The notes: generated by a model from the letters alone, not told the origin. A DNA stretch of 64,000 nt from Pseudoxanthomonas kalamensis DSM 18571 (GCF_010211745.1 NZ_PDWQ01000007.1:1-64000), one strand, 5' to 3'; shown: positions 23,748-33,284, counted from the stretch's first letter. Program-made: numbers and translations.

Positions 23748-26450
23748 ATGCCATCAGGCTTGCAGACAGCCCGGCCCTCTCCGGACCAGGGGGATGCCGA
23801 TGGCGGGCGCGATAACGCCGGCACCACGGGCACCGACGGACGCATGATACGCATGCCCACAGGCCAGGACGCCACGGACAGGGACGAAGACGACACCCTG
23901 CTCAGCGACGAGGAACTGACCAGCACGCTGGCATCTCTGGTCGCGGCAGCCGGCAGCGCCGGGCATTCACAGCGTTCGCGCAAACTGCTGCGCCGTGCCG
24001 TCCACGCGCTGCGTACGTCGCTGGAGAACACGGAACGCGCACGCAACCGCTACCGCGCGCTGTTCGACGCGGTCCCCGATCCGGTCAGCATCCTGGCCGA
24101 GGACGGCACCGTGCTCGACCTCAACCAGGCCGGCATGCGTGCCTACCGTCGCCCGCGCGACGAAGTGGTCGGCAAGAACATCAGCGTGCTCAACCCGGAC
24201 CTGCCGGAAGGCCACCTGGGACCGGTCTGGGAAACCCTGGATCGCGGCGGCACCTACGTGATCGAAGTCACCAACATGCGTGCCGACGGCACTCGCTTCC
24301 CGGTGGAAGTGCATTCGGCCAACTTCGACTTCGACGGGCGCAAGAGCCTGGTCGCGGTCGCGCGCGACCTCAGCGGCCGCCAGGAAGCCGAGCTGCGCTA
24401 CCGCGAACTGATGGAAGTGGTCGACAAGGGCATCGTGGTCCAGGACCGCAAGCTGCAGATCGTCCACATCAACCGCGCCGCCCAGCGCATCCTCGACACC
24501 AGCGAGAACGGCATGCACGCGCGCGAGGAACTGCGCCTGGGCCGCTGGCAGATTGTGGACGGCAACGGGCACGAGATCGACCCCGAAGACCTCCCCCCCA
24601 GGCGCGCCCTGCGCAGCGGACAGGTCGTCGAAAGCGCGCTGCTCGGCCTGTACCACCGTATCCGCAAGCAGATGCGCTGGATCACCGTGACCTCGGTTCC
24701 GCAGTTCGCCGCCGGCAGCGACCAGCCGACCCAGGTCACCTCCATCTTCAGCGACGTCACCGCACTCAAGCGCGACAGCGCGCTGTTCGATCGCGTGCAA
24801 TCGCTGGCCCACATTGGTGGCTGCGAATGGGATGCCGTCAACGACCGCCTGCACCTGACCGAAGAGGCGGTACGGATCCTGTCGCCGGCGCAGCCGATCC
24901 ATCGCCTGGAAGATCTGTTGCGCTGCCTGCGCGAACCGGATCGCCGCCGCCTGCATGCCGCCATCGAGGCCTGCATCACCACCGGCAACGCCTTCGACCT
25001 GGAATTGCAGGGCACCCGCCACAACGGTCGCAGCTTCTGGATCCGTGCCATCGGCGAGCCCGACAGCGCCCATCCCGACGTCTCCCGCGTCACCGGCACC
25101 CTGCAGGACATCTCGCTGGACAAGCTGACCGAGGAATCGCTGCGGTTGCAGGCCTCGACCGACCCGCTGACCGGGCTGATCAACCGCGACGCCATCCTGC
25201 GCGAGCTAGACCGGCGCCTGATCGAGCAGGAGAACGCCGGTGTCGCGGTGCTGTACATCGACCTGGACCGCTTCAAGACCGTCAACGACGCGCTCGGCCA
25301 CAACGCCGGCGACGAAGTGCTGCTGCAGGCCGCGCACCGCATCCTCGCCGCGACCAACGACCGCGGCATGGTCGCACGTTTCGGCGGCGACGAATTCCTG
25401 GTCGTCTGCAGCCTGCAGGAAAACAGCCAGCTGGCCGAACAGCTTGCCGACAGCATCCTCGCCGCCTTTGCCAAACCATTCCGCCTCGGTGACGACGAAT
25501 TCAGCGTCGGCGCCAGCATCGGCATCGCCGTCGCCCCCGATGACGGCATCCGCCCGCAGGTACTGATTCAGAATGCCGACTTGGCGATGTACGAAAGCAA
25601 GCATCGTTCGCGCAACACCTGGCAGCCGTTCACGGTGGAACTGGCGCGTCAGCAGCACGACCGCCTGCAAATCGAAATGCAGTTGCGGCGGGCCGCCGAC
25701 AACAACGAATTCCACCTGGTCTATCAGCCGCAGGTCGACCTGCGCCGTGGGCATACCGTCGCCGCCGAGGCGCTGATCCGCTGGCAGAATTACCAACTGG
25801 GCGAGCTGCGCCCCGACCTGTTCATCGGCCACGCCGAAACCACCGGCGACATCGTCCGCATCGGCCGCTGGGTACTGCGCGAAGCTTGCCGGCAGGCGCG
25901 CCAGTGGCGCGAGCAGGGGCTGGGCATCGTCCGCATCGCGGTCAACGTGTCGTACAAGCAGTTCGCCGGGGACACCCTGGCCGCCTACGTCGGCGGCCTG
26001 TTGCAGGAATTCGACCTGCCCGGATCGGCACTGGAACTGGAGTTCACCGAGCGTGTGCTGATCGAGGACGCGCCGGTGACGATGAAGACCTTCGCCGAAC
26101 TGCGCGCGCTCGGCGTGATCCTGACCATCGACGATTTCGGCGAAGGCTACAGCGCGCTGAACTATCTGCGTCGGCTGCCGATCCACGGCCTGAAGATCAG
26201 CCAGCTGTTCACCGAAGGCGTGCCCGGCAACCGCTCCGACGTGGCGGTCTGCCAGGCGGTCTCGGCCATCGCCCGCAGCCTGGGGCTGGGGCTGGTCGCC
26301 GAAGGCGTGGAATCGGATGCGCAACGGCAGTTCCTGCTGCAGCTCGGGGTCCCGATCGGCCAGGGCTTCCTGTTCGCGCCTGGCCTGCCGGCTGACGAAT
26401 TTGCCCGCCGCTTGGCCGGCATGCCGGTGGGCCGCGCCGCCTACGGCTGA
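23748..26450 (+). CDS. PAS-GGDEF-EAL cyclic-di-GMP protein
   Basis: Up to 900 residues. An acidic N-terminus and a short helical region precede PAS domains at about 100-215 and 215-345, and a third PAS-like region at about 350-470. A GGDEF domain follows (RFGGDEF intact, about 544-550), then an EAL domain (AAEALIRW about 674, NVSYKQF, LEFTERV, DDFGEGYSALNY, AEGVES). Diguanylate cyclase and phosphodiesterase motifs are mostly kept. Two deviations occur: DDFGE instead of DDFGT, and LKIS instead of LKID. The net activity is therefore uncertain. It has no membrane segments, so it is a cytosolic sensor. The start is uncertain: ATGs at 23748 and 23844 are in frame and neither has a clear ribosome-binding site. 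Confidence 0.88.
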   Translation: MPSGLQTARPSPDQGDADGGRDNAGTTGTDGRMIRMPTGQDATDRDEDDTLLSDEELTSTLASLVAAAGSAGHSQRSRKLLRRAVHALRTSLENTERARNRYRALFDAVPDPVSILAEDGTVLDLNQAGMRAYRRPRDEVVGKNISVLNPDLPEGHLGPVWETLDRGGTYVIEVTNMRADGTRFPVEVHSANFDFDGRKSLVAVARDLSGRQEAELRYRELMEVVDKGIVVQDRKLQIVHINRAAQRILDTSENGMHAREELRLGRWQIVDGNGHEIDPEDLPPRRALRSGQVVESALLGLYHRIRKQMRWITVTSVPQFAAGSDQPTQVTSIFSDVTALKRDSALFDRVQSLAHIGGCEWDAVNDRLHLTEEAVRILSPAQPIHRLEDLLRCLREPDRRRLHAAIEACITTGNAFDLELQGTRHNGRSFWIRAIGEPDSAHPDVSRVTGTLQDISLDKLTEESLRLQASTDPLTGLINRDAILRELDRRLIEQENAGVAVLYIDLDRFKTVNDALGHNAGDEVLLQAAHRILAATNDRGMVARFGGDEFLVVCSLQENSQLAEQLADSILAAFAKPFRLGDDEFSVGASIGIAVAPDDGIRPQVLIQNADLAMYESKHRSRNTWQPFTVELARQQHDRLQIEMQLRRAADNNEFHLVYQPQVDLRRGHTVAAEALIRWQNYQLGELRPDLFIGHAETTGDIVRIGRWVLREACRQARQWREQGLGIVRIAVNVSYKQFAGDTLAAYVGGLLQEFDLPGSALELEFTERVLIEDAPVTMKTFAELRALGVILTIDDFGEGYSALNYLRRLPIHGLKISQLFTEGVPGNRSDVAVCQAVSAIARSLGLGLVAEGVESDAQRQFLLQLGVPIGQGFLFAPGLPADEFARRLAGMPVGRAAYG

Positions 26451-26480
26451 TGCCGCAGCGTGCCTGCGGGGCCCATCGGC

Positions 26481-26486
26481 TAGAAT
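26481..26486 (+). promoter_or_regulatory. -10 element (TAGAAT) before the SDR gene
   Basis: GGCTAGAATGCCGC, the same form as the element before pyrH. No clear -35 sequence is visible. Confidence 0.4.
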
Positions 26487-26514
26487 GCCGCCCTTCTCCA
26501 CCGGCACCCACACC

Positions 26515-27285
26515 ATGCAGATTTCCGCTACCCGCGCCATCGTCACCGGCGGCGTTTCCGGCCTCGGCCTGGCCGTCGCGCAACGCATCGTCACCGACGG
26601 CGGCAAGGTCGCGCTGTTCGACGTCAACGACGACAAGGGCGAGGCCGCGGTGGCCGCGCTCGGCGCCGGCAACGCCCGCTACTTCCACACCGACGTCACC
26701 AGCGAGGACGGGGTCGCCACCAATGTCGTGGCCGCCAAGGAATTCCTCGGCGGCCTGAACGCGGCGGTCAACTGCGCCGGCATCCTCGGCGCCGGGCGCG
26801 TACTCGGTCGCGAAGCGCCGATGCCGCTGGCGCAGTTCCAGGGCACGGTGATGGTCAACCTGGTCGGCAGCTTCAACGTCGCCAAGGCTGCCGCCGCGCT
26901 GATGCAGCACAACCCGCCCGGCGACGACGGCGAGCGCGGCGTGATCGTCAATACCGCCAGCGTGGCCGCCTACGAAGGCCAGATCGGCCAGGCCGCGTAT
27001 TCGGCCTCGAAAGGCGGCGTGGTCGGCATGACCCTGCCGATGGCGCGCGAACTGGCCCGCTTCGGCATCCGCGTCAACACCGTCGCCCCCGGCATCTTCT
27101 GGACGCCGATGGTCGACGGCATGCCGGACGAGGTGCAGACCTCGCTGTCGGCCTCGATCCCCTTCCCTTCGCGCCTCGGCCGCCCCGAGGAATTCGCCGA
27201 ACTCGTCGCCCATATCCTCGGCAACCGCTACCTCAACGGCGAAACCATCCGCCTCGACGGCGCGGTGCGGCTGGCGCCGAAATGA
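26515..27285 (+). CDS. SDR oxidoreductase, 3-hydroxyacyl-CoA dehydrogenase type 2-like
   Basis: A 256-residue short-chain dehydrogenase. It has the NAD-binding TGGVSGLG (about 11-18), NCAGI (NAG-type motif), catalytic Ser in VNTASVAAYEG, and YSASK (Tyr about 162, Lys about 166). The pattern with an inserted PPGDDGERGVIVNTAS segment, RLGRPEEFAELV and an ETIRLDGAVRL ending matches type-2 3-hydroxyacyl-CoA dehydrogenase (HSD10-like) proteins. These oxidise short or branched 3-hydroxyacyl-CoAs, for example in isoleucine breakdown. That would fit the branched-chain genes elsewhere in the window, but substrate cannot be proven from sequence. Confidence 0.85.
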   Translation: MQISATRAIVTGGVSGLGLAVAQRIVTDGGKVALFDVNDDKGEAAVAALGAGNARYFHTDVTSEDGVATNVVAAKEFLGGLNAAVNCAGILGAGRVLGREAPMPLAQFQGTVMVNLVGSFNVAKAAAALMQHNPPGDDGERGVIVNTASVAAYEGQIGQAAYSASKGGVVGMTLPMARELARFGIRVNTVAPGIFWTPMVDGMPDEVQTSLSASIPFPSRLGRPEEFAELVAHILGNRYLNGETIRLDGAVRLAPK

Positions 27286-27307
27286 TCACATCCTGCCGAG
27301 TCATCCC

Positions 27308-27631
27308 ATGAGCATCATCGCCCGCTTCACCTACCGGATCCGGCCCGGCGGCATGCCTGCCTTCCGCGCCAAACTGCAAGCATCCGCCGATGCCAGATTC
27401 GTCTCGGCCTCGATGCCGCAGGCCATCCGCTTCTATCAGCCGGCCCTGCCCGGCGCGGATGCCGACCTCGTGATTCTGGACATCGAGTACCCGTCGCTGG
27501 CCGCCTTCGGCGAGCGTACCGATTACGAGCAGGCACACCCGGAATGGATGGCCATCTGGGGGCCGCAACCCGATGCCCCGGAACAGCTGCTTGGCGTCAC
27601 CCTCGTCAAGCCATTCGATCCCTTCGCATAA
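27308..27631 (+). CDS. Hypothetical protein, possible dimeric alpha/beta-barrel fold
   Basis: A 107-residue protein starting [20 protein letters not shown], with [20 protein letters not shown] and EWMAIWG. The pattern of a strand, a helix with periodic Phe/Ala, and a late EW.AIW resembles the antibiotic-biosynthesis-monooxygenase or NIPSNAP-like barrel proteins, but I cannot assign it to a family with confidence. It lies 22 bases after the SDR gene and 29 bases before efpL on the same strand, so co-transcription is likely. Confidence 0.65.
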   Translation: MSIIARFTYRIRPGGMPAFRAKLQASADARFVSASMPQAIRFYQPALPGADADLVILDIEYPSLAAFGERTDYEQAHPEWMAIWGPQPDAPEQLLGVTLVKPFDPFA

Positions 27632-27660
27632 CCGACAGACCGACACACCACGGAAATCCC

Positions 27661-28227
27661 ATGAAGGCATCCGACATCAAGAAAGGCAACGTCGTCGAAT
27701 ACGGCGGCGGCGTGTACCAGATCCGCGACATCGATCGCAGCTCGCCGCAGGGGCGCGGCGGCAACGTGCGCTTCCGCTTCGTCATGTACAGCGTGCCGGG
27801 CGGCAACAAGCTGGATGCCAGTTTCGACGCCGACGACAACCTGAGCGAAGTCGAGCTGCTGCGCCGGCAGGCCAGCTTCTCGTACATGGACGGAAGCGCC
27901 TTCGTGTTCCTGGACGACGAGGACTACACCCCGTACATGCTCGACGCCGAGGTGGTGGGCGATGACGCCGGCTACATCACCGAGGGCTTGGGCGGCTGCT
28001 ACGTGCAGGTCATCGACGATGCGCCGGTGGCGCTGCAACTGCCGCAGCACGTCGTGCTGGAAGTGGTGGAAACCCCGCCGGAGCTGAAGGGCGGCACCGC
28101 GACCAAGCGGCCGAAGCCGGCCAGACTGAGTACCGGCATCGAGATCATGGTGCCGGAATACATCGCCAGCGGCGAACGCATCCTGGTCAACACCACCACC
28201 GGCGAGTTCGGCGGCCGCGCCGACTGA
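27661..28227 (+). CDS. efpL: Elongation factor P-like protein EfpL (YeiP)
   Basis: A 188-residue protein with three beta-barrel domains and close similarity to E. coli YeiP ([20 protein letters not shown] matches [20 protein letters not shown]). The KOW-domain loop reads [10 protein letters not shown]: an Arg replaces the modified Lys of EF-P, as in EfpL, which relieves ribosome stalling at XPPX-like motifs. The ending GRAD is the family signature. The ATG at 27661 is supported by length and by the family start [12 protein letters not shown]. The DUF4105 gene converges on it with 7 bases between. Confidence 0.92.
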   Translation: MKASDIKKGNVVEYGGGVYQIRDIDRSSPQGRGGNVRFRFVMYSVPGGNKLDASFDADDNLSEVELLRRQASFSYMDGSAFVFLDDEDYTPYMLDAEVVGDDAGYITEGLGGCYVQVIDDAPVALQLPQHVVLEVVETPPELKGGTATKRPKPARLSTGIEIMVPEYIASGERILVNTTTGEFGGRAD

Positions 28228-28234
28228 TCGCGGG

Positions 28235-30073
28235 CTACGGCGGCGACCCGCTGCCGCTTTCCTCCGCCGCCAGTTCGCGCAGCCGCACCGACAGCGCGGC
28301 CAGGTTGGCGTCGATAGCGTCCAATGCCCGCTGCCGTACCGGCGACAACGCCGCATGTGCCTGCCGCAGCAATTCTTCACGCAAAACGTCGGCCTGCCCA
28401 CGCCGCGCACCGGCCTGGGTCATGGCGCGCGCGATCTCGTCCGCCTGCGGCAGGCCATAACCTTCGGCGATCAGGCCAGCCGGACGCGATAGCGCGGCCT
28501 CCTCGGCCAGCAAGGCCTGCAACGCCTCCGCTGCCGGCCCGGCATCGCCGTCGCGATCCAGCAACCGGCGTTTCAGTTCGTCGCGAGCCAGCGCCTGTTG
28601 CCGTCGCAGGGCCGCCTGTTCCAGCACCAGCAGGGCGGCGCTGCCGCGCAAGCCGGCCTGTGTCAGCCACGGCGCACGCTGCTCCGGCAACAGGTCGAGC
28701 CAGTCCACGGCGCGCGATTGCGGCAGCGCCAGTTCGCCGCGCGCCGCGTCGAGCATGTCCTGGTAGTAACTGTCGGCCGCTTCGAACCGATAGCCCTGCC
28801 GGCGCGCCCGTTCTTCGTCGCCCAGGACCGAATCGTCGGCGATCCCCTCGCGTTGCAGGCGGCGCAGCAATCCGTTCGGGGTGATGCTGCGCAAAGGCGC
28901 GGCAGCCAGTCGTGGGACGCCATCGTGCAACAGGCGCCAGGTTTCCACCGCGCAGTTGTTGGATACGAAGTAGTAGCGGCCGTCGTAGCTCCAGTGCACG
29001 CGGGCCGCGCGTTCGAGCAAGGCGGCAATCTCCTCGCGCGACAATCGTAGCGGCAGCGAGTGCAGGCCGCGAAGCTGCACCTGGGTGTATTCCTCGACGA
29101 CCTGCGACAGCGGCAGCATGAACAGCCGCGAGGGATAGTCCCCGGTCAGTCCGCGCCAGCTGGAAATCTGCACGTCGTCGACGAAGGCGCGGAACGACAG
29201 TACCCGGTGATACTCCAGATCCAGCCGACACTCCGGCCCCGGCACGCGCCCCGGCGCGCAGATCACCAGACGCAGCATGCTGTGCCCCCAGCGGCTCAGC
29301 GGCTGCGCATTGCCTTCGGCCAGCAGGTATTCAACTGCGTACACCCGCGCCGGATCCAGCGACAGCAGCGGCGCATCGGTCGCCGCAGTCGGCGATTCGA
29401 CGAAGGCCAGCGTGCTGGTACATTCCGGATGCGCCGGCTGCACGGCGAAATGCGCGGCGAAATACCGGTACAGCGCCGGTCGCCGGCAGGCGTAGTCCGG
29501 GTCCAGCAGAAAATGTTCCAGATTGACTGCGACGAATTCGTCCGGCGACTCCAGCTCGTAGCGGTCCGGGCCGCGGTCGCGGAAATCATTGCGGCCGCCG
29601 CGACCGCCGAAACGGAACGGGCTGGCCGGCCAGCCGGCGAGGTCGAGCAGGCGTGAATCGGCCTGCAACCGACCTTTCGGCGTGCGCAGGTAGAAATGCG
29701 CCAACTCGTGGATCAACGCCGCCTGCACCGCGCGGGTCGGCGCGGCGGCGACATCGTCGGCCGAAGCATCCGAAGCAATGAAATCGTCCAGCAGCTGCCG
29801 GCGCAGCTGCACGCCCTGCCGTGCGCGCCCATGCACGCCTTCGGGCAGGTCGTCTCGCCAGCGCAGCGACAACGGCCCCAGCGCCTGCGTCCAGCGCGAC
29901 GGCAGACGCGCAAGCGTGGCTTGCAGCAGTTCGCGGCTGGCGGTCGCGTGCGCGGCGTCCAGCTCCGATTCGTCCACCTGCAGCCGCAAGCCGTCCGCCG
30001 GCGCGGCCACGGCCAGACCCGAACACAGCAACAGCCACGGCAACCACAGGCAGGGGCGCAGCCCCCGCCGCAT
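28235..30073 (-). CDS. Two-module periplasmic protein: HExxH domain plus DUF4105
   Basis: A 612-residue protein with signal peptide (about 1-23). The N-terminal module has a zincin-like HELAH (H122-E123-H126) with a downstream DEFVAVNLEHF that could supply the third ligand. The central module, about 255-430, is DUF4105: WGHSMLRLVIC, the block SSWRGLTGDYPSRLFMLPLS, and YYFVSNNCAVETWRLL, whose Cys resembles the nucleophile of circularly permuted papain-like folds. The C-terminus is a Glu/Arg/Leu-rich helical region. A peptidase role in the envelope is inferred. It overlaps the DUF2388 gene by one base (TGATG), a pairing I recall from Pseudomonas. Confidence 0.8.
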   Translation of the reverse strand: MRRGLRPCLWLPWLLLCSGLAVAAPADGLRLQVDESELDAAHATASRELLQATLARLPSRWTQALGPLSLRWRDDLPEGVHGRARQGVQLRRQLLDDFIASDASADDVAAAPTRAVQAALIHELAHFYLRTPKGRLQADSRLLDLAGWPASPFRFGGRGGRNDFRDRGPDRYELESPDEFVAVNLEHFLLDPDYACRRPALYRYFAAHFAVQPAHPECTSTLAFVESPTAATDAPLLSLDPARVYAVEYLLAEGNAQPLSRWGHSMLRLVICAPGRVPGPECRLDLEYHRVLSFRAFVDDVQISSWRGLTGDYPSRLFMLPLSQVVEEYTQVQLRGLHSLPLRLSREEIAALLERAARVHWSYDGRYYFVSNNCAVETWRLLHDGVPRLAAAPLRSITPNGLLRRLQREGIADDSVLGDEERARRQGYRFEAADSYYQDMLDAARGELALPQSRAVDWLDLLPEQRAPWLTQAGLRGSAALLVLEQAALRRQQALARDELKRRLLDRDGDAGPAAEALQALLAEEAALSRPAGLIAEGYGLPQADEIARAMTQAGARRGQADVLREELLRQAHAALSPVRQRALDAIDANLAALSVRLRELAAEESGSGSPP

Positions 30074-30384
30074 CAGCGCGCCAGGATCGCCTTCGCCAGC
30101 GCCAGATCGCTGGCCTGACGCGAAACGGCATCGTTCTCGCGCAGCAGGTGCAGCGCCGCCTCCAGCCGCACGCCGCGGATGCGGCCGTCGCTGGCGACGA
30201 ACAGCGCCGCGTCGTCGCGGGCCGCCAGCACGATCTTGTCATCTCCGGAACTGCTGCCGGACGAGGCCGAGGTGCCGTTGGAACTGGCGCCGGCCGAACT
30301 ACCCGCCGTGGTACCGGCAAAACTGCCCGCCAGCACCGGCGTGCAGGCAGCGGCAAGAAGAACAGTCGTCAGCAGTCGGCGCAT
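30073..30384 (-). CDS. DUF2388-like small secreted protein
   Basis: A 103-residue protein: signal peptide (MRRLLTTVLLAAACTPVLAG), a Ser/Gly/Thr-rich spacer, then a short conserved-looking domain (KIVLAARDDAALFVASDGRI, AALHLLREN, ASDLALAKAILAR). This resembles the DUF2388 proteins that precede DUF4105 genes. The function is unknown. Its stop codon shares a base with the start of the downstream gene, so translation is coupled and the two products probably work together in the periplasm. Confidence 0.75.
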   Translation of the reverse strand: MRRLLTTVLLAAACTPVLAGSFAGTTAGSSAGASSNGTSASSGSSSGDDKIVLAARDDAALFVASDGRIRGVRLEAALHLLRENDAVSRQASDLALAKAILAR

Positions 30385-30457
30385 GGTGTTCGCTCCGGGG
30401 AATCGTCGGCGACAAGCATACGGGCTGGACGCCGGCACGCCCAGCCTTGCGCCGGAT

Positions 30458-31846
30458 TCAGGTGTCCAGCAGCTTGCCCGGATTCAGGATCCCATTCGGG
30501 TCGAAGACCCGCTTCAGGCCGCGCATCAGCGCAATTTCGGCCGCGCTGCGGGTGCTTTCCAGATACGGTTTCTTGACCAGTCCGATGCCGTGCTCGGCGG
30601 AAATGCTGCCGGCGTGCCGCTGCAGCACCCCGGCCAGCAGCTTGGTGACCTGCTCGCACTGGCCGACGAACACGTCCTGCGCCATCGACTCGGGCTTGAG
30701 CACGTTGATGTGCAGGTTGCCGTCGCCGATGTGGCCGAACCAGACCACCTCGAATTCCGGATAGGCCTGGCCCAGCAGCGCCTGCGCCTCGGCCAGGAAC
30801 GCCGGCATCGCGGAAATCCGCACCGAGACATCGTTCTTGTACGGCACGTAGCAAGCGATGCTTTCGGTGATGCCTTCGCGCAGCCGCCACAACTGCGCGG
30901 CCTGCGCATCGCTCTGGCTGATCGCGCCGTCGACGATCCAGCCCTGCTCCATGCCGTATTCGAACGCGGCCATCGCCGCCGCCTCGCGCGCCTCGTCGCC
31001 GATGGCGAACTCGGTGACCACGTAGTACGGATAGGCGGCGTCGAACGGATTCTGGGCGCCGTGCGCCAGCACGTGGCGCAGCGCCACGTCGGTGAAGAAT
31101 TCGAAGGCCTCCAGCTGCAGCCGTTCGCGGAAGGCGGCGAATACCCGCATCAGCACCTCGAACGACGGCAGTGCCAGCAGCATCACGTTGGTCGGCGGCG
31201 GCGGATCGGTCAGCTTCAGCGTGGCCTCGACCACGATCCCGAGCGTGCCTTCCGAACCGATCATCAACTGGCGCAGGTCGTAGCCGCTGGAATTCTTGAT
31301 CAGGGCGCGATTGAGCTCCAGCAACTCGCCGCTGCCGCTGACCACCTTCAACCCGGCAATCCACTCGCGGGTGTTGCCGTAGTGGATCACGCGGATGCCG
31401 CCGGCATTGGTGGCGATGGTGCCGCCGATGGAACACGAGCCGCGCGAGGCGAAATCGACCGGATAAGCCAGCCCATGGTCGCGGGCAGCGTTCTGCGCCG
31501 CCTCCAGCGGGATCCCGGCCTGCACGGTCAGCGCGCGGTCCACCGGATCGAAGTCCAGCACCTTGTTCATCCGCTCCAGGCTCAGCACCAGTTCGCCGCT
31601 GGCGGCCACCGCACCACCGGACAATCCCGTGCGGCCGCCGGACGGTACCAGCGCCACGCCCTGCGCATTGGCCCAGCGCACGATGGCCTGCACCTGCTCC
31701 ACCGTGTCCGGCAGGGCCACCGCCAGCGGCGCCGGCGTCCAGCGCCGGGTCCAGTCTCGGCCGTAGTGCTCCAGGTCGGCGGGATCGGTCTTCAGGCGCA
31801 GCGCGGGCGCGGCCTGCTTCAATGCGTCCAGGCGCGGGTCGGTCAT
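30458..31846 (-). CDS. FAD-linked D-2-hydroxyglutarate dehydrogenase
   Basis: A 462-residue flavoprotein of the GlcD/LldD-4 (FAD_binding_4 plus FAD-oxidase_C) family. An FAD-binding PSGGRTGLSGGAVA segment (about 69-82), CSIGGTIATNAGG and MIGSEGTLGIV lie in the N-terminal half. WFGHIGDGNLHINV and SAEHGIGLVKKPY lie in the C-terminal half. D-lactate and glycolate oxidases share these features. The divergent position next to serA favours D-2-hydroxyglutarate dehydrogenase, because SerA reduces 2-oxoglutarate to D-2-hydroxyglutarate and needs the partner to drive serine synthesis, as established in Pseudomonas. The ATG at 31846 is the first in-frame methionine that fits the family. Confidence 0.85.
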   Translation of the reverse strand: MTDPRLDALKQAAPALRLKTDPADLEHYGRDWTRRWTPAPLAVALPDTVEQVQAIVRWANAQGVALVPSGGRTGLSGGAVAASGELVLSLERMNKVLDFDPVDRALTVQAGIPLEAAQNAARDHGLAYPVDFASRGSCSIGGTIATNAGGIRVIHYGNTREWIAGLKVVSGSGELLELNRALIKNSSGYDLRQLMIGSEGTLGIVVEATLKLTDPPPPTNVMLLALPSFEVLMRVFAAFRERLQLEAFEFFTDVALRHVLAHGAQNPFDAAYPYYVVTEFAIGDEAREAAAMAAFEYGMEQGWIVDGAISQSDAQAAQLWRLREGITESIACYVPYKNDVSVRISAMPAFLAEAQALLGQAYPEFEVVWFGHIGDGNLHINVLKPESMAQDVFVGQCEQVTKLLAGVLQRHAGSISAEHGIGLVKKPYLESTRSAAEIALMRGLKRVFDPNGILNPGKLLDT

Positions 31847-32045
31847 CGGTACGGACAAGCGGGGCGAAAGGGGACTGCCAGCGTGCCAGCGCGCCGTGCC
31901 GGCGTCCAGCCATCGCGCCACGATCCGGCGATGACGGTTTCAGCGGCAACGAACGCATCGGCGGAATACCGCGTTCCGCCGCAGCATCGATGCAGCGGTT
32001 CTGGCATAGTGGCGACCCTTTCCGCGCCGTCAGCGCAGATCGCAC

Positions 32046-33284
32046 ATGTCGAAGAAAACCTCGTTTCCCAAGGGCGACCTGCGCGTCCTGCTGCTGGAAG
32101 GCATCAGCCAGACCGCCGTCGATACCTTCCGCGCCGCCGGCTACACCCAGATCGAATACCACAGGAAGTCGCTGCCCGAGGACGAGCTGAAGGCGCGCAT
32201 CGCCGAGGCGCACATCGTCGGCATCCGTTCGCGCACCCACCTGAGCGCCGATGTGCTGGCCGAGGCGCGCCGGCTGTTCGCCGTGGGCTGCTTCTGCATC
32301 GGCACCAACCAGGTCGATCTGGAAACGGCCGAACTGGCCGGTGTCCCGGTCTTCAACGCGCCCTACTCCAACACCCGCAGCGTGGCCGAGCTGGTCATCG
32401 CCCAGGCCATCATGCTGCTGCGCGGGGTGCCGCAGAAGAACGCCGAATGCCATCGCGGCGGCTGGTCCAAATCCGCCGAGGGCAGCCACGAGGCCCGCGG
32501 CAAGACCCTGGGCATCATCGGCTACGGCCACATCGGCACCCAGGTCGGCGTACTGGCCGAGGCGATCGGCATGCAGGTGGTCTTCCACGATATCGAGACC
32601 AAGCTGTCGCTGGGCAACGCGCGGCCGTCGGAAAGCCTGCGCGAACTGCTCGGACGCAGCGACGTGGTATCGCTGCACGTACCGGAAACCGCGGCGACCC
32701 GGAACATGTTCGGCGCGGACGAAATCGCCGCGATGAAGGCCGGAGCGCACCTGATCAACGCCTCGCGCGGCACCGTGGTCGACATCGACGCGCTGGCCTC
32801 GGCGATCCGCGACGGCCGCCTCGGCGGCGCGGCGGTGGACGTGTTCCCGGTCGAGCCCAAAGGCAACGGCGACGAATTCGAATCGCCGTTGCGTGGGCTG
32901 GACAACGTCATCCTGACCCCGCACGTCGGCGGCAGCACGCTGGAGGCGCAGGACAACATCGGCATCGAGGTGGCGTCCAAGCTGGTCCGCTACAGCGACA
33001 ACGGCAGCACCCTGTCGGCGGTCAACTTCCCCGAGGTCACCCTGCCCGGCCACGAAGGCAGCCGCCGCATCCTGCATATTCACCGCAACGTGCCGGGCGT
33101 GCTGTCGCAGATCAACGACGTGTTCCGCGGGCGCGAGGTCAACATCGACGGCCAGTTCCTGCGCACCGATCCGCAGGTCGGCTACGTGGTCATCGACATC
33201 ACCGCCAGCGAGGAACAGACCACCGACCTGCGCGAGGCGCTGACCGCGATCCCCGGCACCCTGCGCACCCGCGTGCTGTACTGA
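32046..33284 (+). CDS. serA: D-3-phosphoglycerate dehydrogenase
   Basis: A 412-residue enzyme. It has substrate-domain motifs, a Rossmann domain with GYGHIGTQVG (about 159), NASRGTVVD, catalytic His in LTPHVGGSTLEAQ (about 293), and a C-terminal ACT domain (about 338-412) for serine feedback. It is the short E. coli-type SerA (410 residues), the type that also reduces 2-oxoglutarate. It catalyses the first step of serine synthesis. A CATAGT -10-like sequence lies about 35 bases upstream. The divergent neighbour is D-2-hydroxyglutarate dehydrogenase with 199 bases between the genes. Confidence 0.95.
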   Translation: MSKKTSFPKGDLRVLLLEGISQTAVDTFRAAGYTQIEYHRKSLPEDELKARIAEAHIVGIRSRTHLSADVLAEARRLFAVGCFCIGTNQVDLETAELAGVPVFNAPYSNTRSVAELVIAQAIMLLRGVPQKNAECHRGGWSKSAEGSHEARGKTLGIIGYGHIGTQVGVLAEAIGMQVVFHDIETKLSLGNARPSESLRELLGRSDVVSLHVPETAATRNMFGADEIAAMKAGAHLINASRGTVVDIDALASAIRDGRLGGAAVDVFPVEPKGNGDEFESPLRGLDNVILTPHVGGSTLEAQDNIGIEVASKLVRYSDNGSTLSAVNFPEVTLPGHEGSRRILHIHRNVPGVLSQINDVFRGREVNIDGQFLRTDPQVGYVVIDITASEEQTTDLREALTAIPGTLRTRVLY

